A DNA stretch of 64,000 bases, taken from contig NZ_JASGJD010000001.1 in assembly GCF_047601505.1 (NCBI RefSeq), positions 2,480,001-2,544,000 of the forward strand, read 5' to 3'. The notes under the pieces are model-generated. The model did no database searches. It worked only from the letters and a program-made list of their open reading frames with translations, and had not been told where the DNA came from. Below, one piece after another: positions 1 to 6,963 of the stretch. A program made the position numbers and the translations under genes. Positions within the stretch are counted from its first letter, which is position 1. Each line of letters opens with the position of its first letter. Source of the DNA: Cloacibacterium sp047601505 (GTDB lineage: Bacteria > Bacteroidota > Bacteroidia > Flavobacteriales > Weeksellaceae).

Positions 1-2689
1 TCCAATAGTCGAGCATATAGGTGGGGATATTTCTTTGAATACCAAGTAATGAAAGGTTATAATCCATGCTGTATTGTCTTTGTTTTACCCATTGAACCAG
101 AAAACTGAAGCTAAGATTACGATAACGGAACTGGTTGCTAATGCCTCCAAAATGTTTTATCCCTATTTCTGCTACTTTCTGGCGGTCATTGGTATCTAGT
201 TTTCCATCTCCATTCATATCGCTAAACTGATAAACTCCTGTTACGGGATCTACTCCTTTATATTCATATACTTTTTTAATATTCATGGGCTGTCCTACCA
301 CATAGGTATTGGCATAGGAACTACTGCTGAGATTGTCATATTCTAGAAGTTTGCTTTTGGGAAGAGAAAAGTTGGCACTTAACTCCCATTTAAAAGAGGT
401 ATTTTTATAAATGGATGCACTCAACTCTGCCTCTATTCCTGTGTTTTGTACTTTTGCTGGAAAGTTACTCTGTAAGGTTAAAAAGCCTGTAGTGGCAGCT
501 AAAGGTACACCTACCAATTGATTGCTTGAACGATTTCTATACCATGAAAAATTAATGTTTATTCTTTCTTTTAAAAGCCCTAATTCTATGGCTGCTTCTA
601 GCTTGGTTGTTTTCTCCCAACTGAAATTTGGATTATAAAGTCTTGATGGATACATCCCTACAACGCCATCATACAATAAGGTTGCTGTGGTGTAGGTGTC
701 TAAATATTGATAGTCTCCAATTAAATCACTTCCCGCGGTTCCTATACTTGCTCTGAGTTTTCCAAAGCTTAATAGTTTTTTTAATGTTTCATTGTTTTGG
801 ATGATATTTTCTTTACTAAATATCCATGCTGCTCCTATAGCTCCGAAATTGGCAAATCTATTGTTCGCTCCAAATCTACTCGAACCATCTCGCCTTGCTG
901 TTAGGTTGATGAGATATTTTCCAGAATAGTCATAGTTAAACCTCCCATAGAATGCTGAATATCGGTATTGTATTCTGGTATCTTCATTTACTTTTTGAAC
1001 TTTGGCATTGGATATATTTTGAAGCAAATCATTTGACGCAAAATCACTGCCTTGCAATCTTAATATATGGTCTTTCTTTTCTTCTAGGGTGAGCCCTATT
1101 AAGGTATTGACGTGGTGTTTTTGCCATTCTTTATTCCATGTGATTTGTGGCTCGGCAATCCAACTATTTCTTTGAACATTCCCTAAGTAAATAATGCTAT
1201 TGGTACTGGTATAATTCAGGCTTGGATTATAGGCTGTTGAAGGATTGGTTCGTTCTTCTTCCTGAAGGGTTTGGGTATATCCGGCATTAAGTTTTAGGGA
1301 TATACTAGGAAATAATTGATAATAGGTATTTACTTGCGCGGATAAGGTTTTTAGCTCTGAGTTGTATTGATTTTCTAATTTAGAAATGGGATTATCAAAA
1401 GTGTTATCCTCCCAGTTGACGGCTCCTGTACTTGTATATAACGCTGGTGCATTAGGACTCAGAATAATTTGGGTGCTAAGGTCTCTTTCTATAAGGTTAT
1501 TGTCTTGTAAAGTATAATAAATCGTTGGGCTGATGCTAAATTTTTGGTCTGCACTATGATGTACCATATTCAAATTAAACCCTTTTCTCTCATAGCCATA
1601 GTCTTTTCCATAGGGGGTAGCTTGTTCTTGACGGTGGATACTCATATACCATTGCGTTTGTTCACTTCCTGAGGAAAGAGAGAGTTGCTGTTGCATATTC
1701 AGATAGGGCTTGCCTATGAGGGTTTTAAACCAGTTGGTATTTCTTTGGCTGTCCCATTTTCCATTTACATCGTATGCTGTAGCGGGATAATTGGTAATAT
1801 TATCTAATCGATAAGCATCTTGTCGCATCTGTAAATATTGTGGCGTATCTGCAAACGTGATAAACTGGTTGGATTTTGAAACTGTAGTATTTAGCAATAA
1901 CTCAGCACTAAGGCGTTGACTTTTTCCTCTTTTCGTGGTGATGAGAACTACACCATTGGCTCCTCTGCTTCCATAGATGGCGGTAGCATCGGCATCTTTT
2001 AATACTTCAAAGCTTTCTATATCATTTGGATTGATGCTGTTTAGTGGGGAACTTTCTCCTTTGGATAGCATTCCTGAAGATAATGTGCTGATTGAGTTGT
2101 TTTGAGCATTTAAGGGGATGCCATCTACTATTATTAAGGGATAGCTTCCATCTGACCTTAGGCTGTTCTTTCCTCTAATCTGAATGTCAAAACCGCCTCC
2201 TGGTGCTCCACTATTTTGAACAATGCTTACTCCTGAGATTCTTCCCTGGGCTGCACTCAGCACATTGATTACAGGTTGATTTTCGAGTTGCTTATTGCTA
2301 AGTTTTGCTATATTTCCGGTTCTTTCTTTGTCTTTCACTTGGTAGTAACCGGCATTCAAAACCACCTCATCTATTTGCTTTTCTTTTTGTAAGTGGATAT
2401 TGAGGATATTTTGCTCTCCTACTTCTACTCTTGTCTCAGAATAATCGGGGTGTTTAAAAATTAAAATGGCGTTATTGCCTGTGATTTTGTATTGATATTG
2501 TCCTGATGAATTGGTGGTGGTTACGCTGTCGTTTCCTTCTTGTGATACTACTACTCCAGCTATTGGTTTTTGGTTTGTGGTTACCGTTCCTTTGATGGTT
2601 CTTTCTTGCCCCTGGGCTGAACCATACAAGACCATAGTGGCAACTAGGCTTACTTTAAGAAAGCCCAATTCCATTTGGTTTTTTTTCAT
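1..2689 (-). CDS. SusC/RagA-type TonB-dependent outer-membrane receptor, C-terminus beyond window
   Basis: The minus strand is open from an ATG at 2687-2689 to the window edge, about 896 codons. The product has an N-terminal export signal, a carboxypeptidase-like beta-sandwich (GTVTTNQKPIAGVVV), a TonB-plug domain (IQIRGKNSLRSD, PLIIVDGIPLN) and the family hallmark ADATAIYGSRGANGVVLITT. The beta-barrel repeats follow. SusC proteins import glycans, peptides or other large nutrients across the outer membrane with a SusD lipoprotein. A SusD partner would lie to the left, outside the window. The stop codon and the last barrel strands are not visible. The family assignment is firm; the substrate cannot be told. 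Confidence 0.95.
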   Translation of the reverse strand, partial: MKKNQMELGFLKVSLVATMVLYGSAQGQERTIKGTVTTNQKPIAGVVVSQEGNDSVTTTNSSGQYQYKITGNNAILIFKHPDYSETRVEVGEQNILNIHLQKEKQIDEVVLNAGYYQVKDKERTGNIAKLSNKQLENQPVINVLSAAQGRISGVSIVQNSGAPGGGFDIQIRGKNSLRSDGSYPLIIVDGIPLNAQNNSISTLSSGMLSKGESSPLNSINPNDIESFEVLKDADATAIYGSRGANGVVLITTKRGKSQRLSAELLLNTTVSKSNQFITFADTPQYLQMRQDAYRLDNITNYPATAYDVNGKWDSQRNTNWFKTLIGKPYLNMQQQLSLSSGSEQTQWYMSIHRQEQATPYGKDYGYERKGFNLNMVHHSADQKFSISPTIYYTLQDNNLIERDLSTQIILSPNAPALYTSTGAVNWEDNTFDNPISKLENQYNSELKTLSAQVNTYYQLFPSISLKLNAGYTQTLQEEERTNPSTAYNPSLNYTSTNSIIYLGNVQRNSWIAEPQITWNKEWQKHHVNTLIGLTLEEKKDHILRLQGSDFASNDLLQNISNAKVQKVNEDTRIQYRYSAFYGRFNYDYSGKYLINLTARRDGSSRFGANNRFANFGAIGAAWIFSKENIIQNNETLKKLLSFGKLRASIGTAGSDLIGDYQYLDTYTTATLLYDGVVGMYPSRLYNPNFSWEKTTKLEAAIELGLLKERININFSWYRNRSSNQLVGVPLAATTGFLTLQSNFPAKVQNTGIEAELSASIYKNTSFKWELSANFSLPKSKLLEYDNLSSSSYANTYVVGQPMNIKKVYEYKGVDPVTGVYQFSDMNGDGKLDTNDRQKVAEIGIKHFGGISNQFRYRNLSFSFLVQWVKQRQYSMDYNLSLLGIQRNIPTYMLDYW

Positions 2690-2721
2690 AATTTTGTTTC
2701 AGTTTTTTTATTAAACTAGCC

Positions 2722-2770
2722 GCTCTTCCTTGCTCCTGTCGCCAAACTTTGCAGGAAGGGCTTTTTTTTT
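2722..2770 (+). terminator. Hairpin with T-run in the susC leader
   Basis: GCTCTTCCTTGC (2722-2733) and GCAGGAAGGGC (2751-2761) form an imperfect stem followed by nine T on the plus strand. It has terminator shape, but no plus-strand gene lies upstream. On the minus strand it sits in the leader of the susC gene, so it could instead be a leader structure. Confidence 0.3.
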
Positions 2771-2891
2771 ACATTACGTATTCTATCAAAAAAGTTCATG
2801 AAATGGTGGCTGAGCACTGACCGAAGGTCTGCGAACGAAGTTCACGAAGCCCACTTTGTACTTCTAACTTCTAACTTTTTACTTTTTACTT

Positions 2892-2935
2892 CCTTAGGTT
2901 GGGAGACATTATATTACATCTCCCTTTCCTAAAGG
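2892..2935. repeat. Nested inverted repeat (stem-loop)
   Basis: CCTTAGG / CCTAAAGG forms an outer arm and GGGAGA / TCTCCC (2901-2906, 2919-2924) an inner arm around CATTATATTACA. There is no T-run on either strand, so it is not a classic terminator. It lies just past the end of the candidate leftward RNA. Its loop shares TATATTACATC with the GC-rich spacer at 11.71 kb. Confidence 0.5.
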
Positions 2936-2949
2936 TCAATAATAAAATT

Positions 2950-3260
2950 TGATATGAATGTTGAATGTATGTTTCCCGTGTAAGCCCGAAAGCCGCAATG
3001 GTGCGCTGCCATTGTATCCGTCAATTTGATACTATATTTTGAAAAGCAGCTTAGAAAAATGTAGAGATAGTACGGGCAGCATAAAAAGAAAACGGCATGG
3101 GACTCTACAAATCAGATCTGGGGTACTGGTATACCTTACGTACAGATAAGAGAGAACCCACGCCCTAGGTCGTGAGCCTCAAGCTCATCCTCTCGTACGT
3201 TAAAAATTACCAGTTTTCAGATCGAGATTCTAAGCAATAGCTTCTAATATTTTGTTGAAG
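2950..3260 (-). ncRNA. Candidate structured non-coding RNA (rod-like, 6S-like shape)
   Basis: No credible ORF covers this stretch, and it is richer in GC than its neighbours. Read leftward from the promoter at 3266-3298, it forms a nested rod between 3223 and 3113: GATCTG/CAGATC, CTGGTA/TACCAG, ACGTAC/GTACGT and GAGAG/CTCTC, capped by two small hairpins (GAGC-TTGA-GCTC and CACG...CGTG). Further 3' come TGTAGAG/CTCTACA, TACTAT/ATAGTA and CAATGG/CCATTG pairings. The 111-nt irregular rod recalls 6S RNA in shape, but I cannot match it to a named family. It lacks the conserved strings of RNase P, tmRNA and SRP RNA. The 3' end is a guess. Confidence 0.5.
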
Positions 3261-3265
3261 TATCG

Positions 3266-3298
3266 CAAAGTTACATTTTATATAACTTATTTGACAAA
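3266..3298 (-). promoter_or_regulatory. Bacteroidota-type promoter for the leftward RNA
   Basis: On the minus strand TTTG (3295-3298) is followed after 21 nt by TAACTTTG (3266-3273). This matches the Bacteroidota consensus TTTG-N19-21-TAnnTTTG. Transcription would begin near 3260 and run leftward into the structured region. Confidence 0.65.
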
Positions 3299-3312
3299 AA
3301 TAAATAAAAATT

Positions 3313-3338
3313 TTTTGGTACGCAATACCGTACCAAAA
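3313..3338. promoter_or_regulatory. Perfect palindromic operator candidate
   Basis: TTTTGGTACG (3313-3322) and CGTACCAAAA (3329-3338) are perfect 10-bp arms around a 6-bp spacer. The palindrome lies 30 bp upstream of the HTH gene at 3368 and just behind the divergent RNA promoter. It is well placed for one regulator to control both transcripts. Confidence 0.55.
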
Positions 3339-3367
3339 TATTTTAATTAAAGTGGTTACTTGCGTTT

Positions 3368-3685
3368 ATGAAAGAGCAGTTTGAGGACATAATCAAAATT
3401 AAAATTGCTATTTCTTTGCGAACTTTACTAAAACAGAATAAGGAATATTCTCGTAAAATAGAAAAGAGTGAAGAAATCACTGATAGCTATGACAAAATTG
3501 CTGTCAATGCCGATATAAGAAAAGCAACAGTGACTCTCGCATTTAATGGAGTTACAAGAACTGCTATGACTACTATTATTCTAATCGTAGAGGCAATGGG
3601 TTACACTTTACGAGACTTTTCAAAAATCTATTCCGAAATTAATGACAAACAGATTAGTGATTTTAGGAAAGAAAATAATATCTAA
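3368..3685 (+). CDS. Small helix-turn-helix (XRE-like) regulator
   Basis: 105 aa. After a helical N-terminus, residues about 40-85 read as a HTH domain (DKIAVNADIRKATVTLAFNG, then TAMTTIILIVEAMGYTLRDF), typical of phage-repressor-like DNA-binding proteins in which the second helix recognises an operator. It is the only plus-strand gene here and diverges from the putative RNA promoter, with a perfect palindrome between them. It could repress its own promoter and the RNA, or control the leftward accessory operon. No catalytic domain is seen. The regulator call is reasonable; the target is inference. Confidence 0.6.
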   Translation: MKEQFEDIIKIKIAISLRTLLKQNKEYSRKIEKSEEITDSYDKIAVNADIRKATVTLAFNGVTRTAMTTIILIVEAMGYTLRDFSKIYSEINDKQISDFRKENNI

Positions 3686-3690
3686 TTACT

Positions 3691-3900
3691 TTAAGAATTC
3701 AAAAAACTAGTTAAGCCAATAATCTTATTGTCTAAAGTATTATAAAGTACCTCTACAAAGAAATTATATAATTTATATAATACAAATTTTGTCTTATCCA
3801 CTTCTTTTATCCCAATAATAACACCTTGAGTGAAAACCAAATAATATTGTTCTTGTTGAGAAAGTTGTGTAAATTCATAAAAAGATATAAAAGAATTCAT
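3691..3900 (-). CDS. Hypothetical small protein, 69 aa
   Basis: The ATG (3898-3900) starts two bases after the stop of the 49-aa ORF upstream, so the pair looks co-translated. The product is rich in aromatic residues (FVLYKLYNFFVEVLYNT) with no signal peptide or known motif. It ends five bases from the convergent HTH gene. Tight spacing to the preceding ORF is the main reason to accept it. Function unknown. Confidence 0.45.
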   Translation of the reverse strand: MNSFISFYEFTQLSQQEQYYLVFTQGVIIGIKEVDKTKFVLYKLYNFFVEVLYNTLDNKIIGLTSFLNS

Positions 3901-3902
3901 GG

Positions 3903-4052
3903 TTACTTTACAACTTCTTTATAGTATCGTTCTGAGCATTGTTCTAATACCTCATTTGTTTCTTTTAAATCTTTTAAAAGAAAATAGATCCATATAGAAA
4001 GACCAATTACAATAACGGAAGAGACAAAGCTGTAAATTTTTAATGTATTCAT
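3903..4052 (-). CDS. Single-span membrane microprotein, 49 aa
   Basis: ATG at 4050-4052, stop at 3903-3905. The product starts MNTLKIYSFVSSVIVIGLSI and has one hydrophobic helix (about residues 8-26), followed by a charged tail with KDLKETNEVLEQ. It is followed two bases later by the 69-aa ORF. A small membrane protein next to a defence-like island could be a toxin, a holin-like protein or an accessory; nothing in the sequence decides. Confidence 0.4.
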   Translation of the reverse strand: MNTLKIYSFVSSVIVIGLSIWIYFLLKDLKETNEVLEQCSERYYKEVVK

Positions 4053-4206
4053 GATTTAGTTTTTTGTAAAAATAAGGAATAAGCATTTACGGAGAAATAC
4101 AAATGACATAAAATTATATGCTTAATAATTAAAAATAATATTTGTAACCCCTTGAAAATAATATTTATTAAAGTATTTATACAAAAATAGAACCCGAGTT
4201 TACATT

Positions 4207-5715
4207 TTATATAAATTTAGGAAAAAGAAATTTTTCATCATTAATTACAGTAATATTACTATTAAAATAATAAATTAATGTAGCTATTAATATCAAAAAT
4301 AAAACTATAATCCAAAGAATTGTATACCATCTTTTCTTTTTTTTGATATATTCTAAATCTGAATTATGTTCTTCATCATTGTTAAGAATACGGGCTATAT
4401 CTTCTTCAGTTAATAAATCAGTGTATCTTGTTTTAAAATCTTTATAACTCTTTTTAAATCTACTTTCTTGCTCATTCAGTTCATATATTGAAATTATCAT
4501 ATAAATAAGAGTTATCCCGATAAAAACTAATGTTATCAAAGTGCTATACAAAATAAAGTCTACATTATTTTTTGGTGCAGCAAGAATTCGCGTTACTATC
4601 AAAGATGAGAAAAATGTAACTAGTGAAAGTGCTGACTTTTGAAATCCATTCGCAAAGTTATCTGTAAAACTTGCCACGCGTTTGCCATAATCCAAGATTT
4701 GGTCAGACATTTTATTTCTGACTTCGATGTATTGTTTTACATTTTGTCTCTCATAAATCTTGTAACTGGATTTTAAAGATTCAAATACATCACCTTCAAG
4801 CTCTAAACTGGAGACTTTTCTTAAATGTAAAGAAATTAAGTTTCTAGCTAATCCAATCTTATCTAAAATATTTCCGCTACTGTATATCCATAAATATATA
4901 TTGTAAAAATCATCTAAATTACTAATACTAACATTATTAGGATCAATGAATTCACTAATTGACTTATAACCATTAAGTTTATAATAAAAACTTTCTTTTG
5001 TAAGATCTGTGATATCAAAAATTGATGATATCACAAGTATTTTGCCTAACCTTTGAAATTGCTCCAATGTTGATGATTCCATTTCACCATTACCTTCGAA
5101 AATGAAATCTTCTGGAAGAACCTTTAGTTTACCAAAAAATGACGAATGATTATTAGAAGTAATATTAGTAATTCTCTTTTCACGATAATCATAATCCTCT
5201 TCTTCTTCTTGATATTGAGCGGCAATAAAGAATTTACTACTATTTAATGTGCCAACAAAATCATTTATTAATAAATAAATCTTTGATGTATGATTAAAAA
5301 CACTGCTTGAGAAAAAGGTTGCTAAACTTAAACTGTCAAATGATTTTATATAATTGAAAAAACAGTCTTTTGAATAAAAGTGAAATTGGTTATTGGTTGA
5401 AATCTTATAAATATTGATTTTAATGTTGATTTTTTCTCCCTCTTCATGACTTGACAATAAATTATTTAGATCTTTGAAATTTGATGTAAAATTATTATCA
5501 TCTTTGATTACAACAGATTCACCATGATCAATAGAAAAATAAAAAGAACAACTATCCGAATTTTTGACTTCAGTAAAAACTTTTTTGAGAGCTTCTTTTG
5601 TAGGCAATAAGATTGTAGAATATGAATATCCTACTGTAAATTCATTGAAATCTTCTTCAAAAATTTCAATATTGTTAGGAGTTCCAATACTATTAAAAAA
5701 ATCAATATACCTCAT
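4207..5715 (-). CDS. Hypothetical membrane protein with C-terminal helices, 502 aa
   Basis: Last gene of the four-gene leftward operon, starting 11 bases after the 350-aa gene. The first ~350 residues are soluble and acidic, with an EEEEDYDYREKR stretch and no motif I recognise. Three hydrophobic segments follow: about 358-376 (SALSLVTFFSSLIVTRILAA), 382-405 (FILYSTLITLVFIGITLIYM) and 465-485 (WYTILWIIVLFLILIATLIY). The middle two are linked to a charged cytoplasmic loop containing KDFKTRYTDLLTEEDI. The layout, with a large cytoplasmic domain and membrane helices in a helicase operon, resembles membrane effectors of anti-phage systems. That is an analogy, not a homology. Confidence 0.8.
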   Translation of the reverse strand: MRYIDFFNSIGTPNNIEIFEEDFNEFTVGYSYSTILLPTKEALKKVFTEVKNSDSCSFYFSIDHGESVVIKDDNNFTSNFKDLNNLLSSHEEGEKINIKINIYKISTNNQFHFYSKDCFFNYIKSFDSLSLATFFSSSVFNHTSKIYLLINDFVGTLNSSKFFIAAQYQEEEEDYDYREKRITNITSNNHSSFFGKLKVLPEDFIFEGNGEMESSTLEQFQRLGKILVISSIFDITDLTKESFYYKLNGYKSISEFIDPNNVSISNLDDFYNIYLWIYSSGNILDKIGLARNLISLHLRKVSSLELEGDVFESLKSSYKIYERQNVKQYIEVRNKMSDQILDYGKRVASFTDNFANGFQKSALSLVTFFSSLIVTRILAAPKNNVDFILYSTLITLVFIGITLIYMIISIYELNEQESRFKKSYKDFKTRYTDLLTEEDIARILNNDEEHNSDLEYIKKKKRWYTILWIIVLFLILIATLIYYFNSNITVINDEKFLFPKFI

Positions 5716-5726
5716 AATTGCATAGA

Positions 5727-6779
5727 TTAACCACCAAATTCGTCAAAGCCCGTTGATGTCTTGATAAATATACCTTTCTCATTTCGGTCATTACGAGCAC
5801 TTTCTATTGTACCAGGATTTACTTCTCCTTTAAGAATCAAATCAATACTCTCATGTAAACTAATAGTTTTCTTAATTTTCGCAGTGATTGCCTTTTTAAC
5901 TAAACTAAACTGAGAATCAAAAGCAAACTTTGTGGGAAGTTCTCTAGTCTTCATCGCAAATTTTTCAATATCTAAATCTTCTTTCTCTGGAACATATCCA
6001 TCTAAACATTTTTCAATATAATCCTCTATTTCAAACTCCTCATTCGAACGAAAATAATGAATCGTAGTATTTCTTAAATTCCAAAAATCAATATTTGATT
6101 CCTTTCTAATAATATTAAGTATTTTAGATTCTATAATAGAAAATGCTTTTTTCGTATTTTCCTCATCCTCATATTTTTTTGCGAGTTCTAAGAAAGTATC
6201 CCACCAATATTTTGATATTGATTCATTAATATCATTAACATAAATCTCTTCTATATTTTTGTCATTGTCAAAAGTAATTTGAACAGATTTAAAAATCTTT
6301 TTCTTTAATGGAAATCCATCTTGCCGGGTAAAGGTTTTCCTTTCTATATAAGAAAGAGTTTCAGCTTTACAAATTATCATTTTTTCAATATTTCTATCTG
6401 TGATATGGGAAATTATAAGCAAACCTTCATGCAATTGTTTACCTAATTTTAAGATCTTTTCCTGAGCATCAATTTCGATTCTCAGTAATCTATCAGCAAT
6501 AGCAGCTACTTCACTAAAAACAGCATTTTTCTTAACTATTTGACATACAATATTTATAACTTCAGTATGCTTACTATTTAATATGAACTGCCTACCCCCT
6601 TGTGTTGAAATCTCGTGTACAATCCCTTGAATAAAATTCATATAATCTGATTTGTTTTCAGTTGCTTCTAAACGAGTAAGTTTATTAGCTTCTAAATTTA
6701 AAGCATATGAACTGACATTATGAATCTGGAGATCTCGTTTTTGAAATGTTTCATTTGGTTCAAAATTATTCTCTGCCAT
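5727..6779 (-). CDS. Uncharacterised protein, possibly NdpA (nucleoid-associated)-like, 350 aa
   Basis: Third gene of the island operon. No signal peptide or membrane helix. The arrangement of an N-terminal alpha/beta half (KLGKQLHEGLLIISH, KKIFKSVQITFDND), a central FLELAKKYEDEENTKKAF helix and a C-terminal half ending GIFIKTSTGFDEF weakly recalls the 37-kDa nucleoid-associated protein NdpA/YejK, which has a similar length (about 335 aa). I see no diagnostic motif, so this is a hint only. Its position between helicase and membrane protein suggests it works with them. The preceding gap contains one copy of the 49-bp repeat. Confidence 0.75.
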   Translation of the reverse strand: MAENNFEPNETFQKRDLQIHNVSSYALNLEANKLTRLEATENKSDYMNFIQGIVHEISTQGGRQFILNSKHTEVINIVCQIVKKNAVFSEVAAIADRLLRIEIDAQEKILKLGKQLHEGLLIISHITDRNIEKMIICKAETLSYIERKTFTRQDGFPLKKKIFKSVQITFDNDKNIEEIYVNDINESISKYWWDTFLELAKKYEDEENTKKAFSIIESKILNIIRKESNIDFWNLRNTTIHYFRSNEEFEIEDYIEKCLDGYVPEKEDLDIEKFAMKTRELPTKFAFDSQFSLVKKAITAKIKKTISLHESIDLILKGEVNPGTIESARNDRNEKGIFIKTSTGFDEFGG

Positions 6780-6897
6780 TTAATGTAAAATTTAATTAGA
6801 AATTATTGAAAAACTAAATTCTTTTCAAAGTATTTAGCCGATTAAAATAGGTTATTAATTTGTTTGAAATCTGATTTTCAGACTATTATTTTTTACC

Positions 6898-6946
6898 AAA
6901 TTTAAATAAAAAAAATGAAATGAGTATGAAAAGTCACTGATTAGAA
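6898..6946. repeat. 49-bp direct repeat, copy A
   Basis: The plus-strand text starting AAATTTAAATAAAAAAAATG and ending GATTAGAA matches 9666-9714 at 44 of 49 positions by direct comparison. This copy lies just past the stop of the interrupted helicase gene, the other just before its start. The two copies are in the same orientation. Confidence 0.85.
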
Positions 6947-6963
6947 GTCCATAACATTCGGGT

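Noticed and set aside
2950..3260. Structured RNA as a retron msr-msd
   Set aside because: No reverse transcriptase gene is present anywhere in the window.
2950..3260. Structured RNA as RNase P, tmRNA or SRP RNA
   Set aside because: None of the conserved strings (GAGGAAAGUC, ACAGAAACC, a tRNA-like end, GGAAGCAGC) was found.
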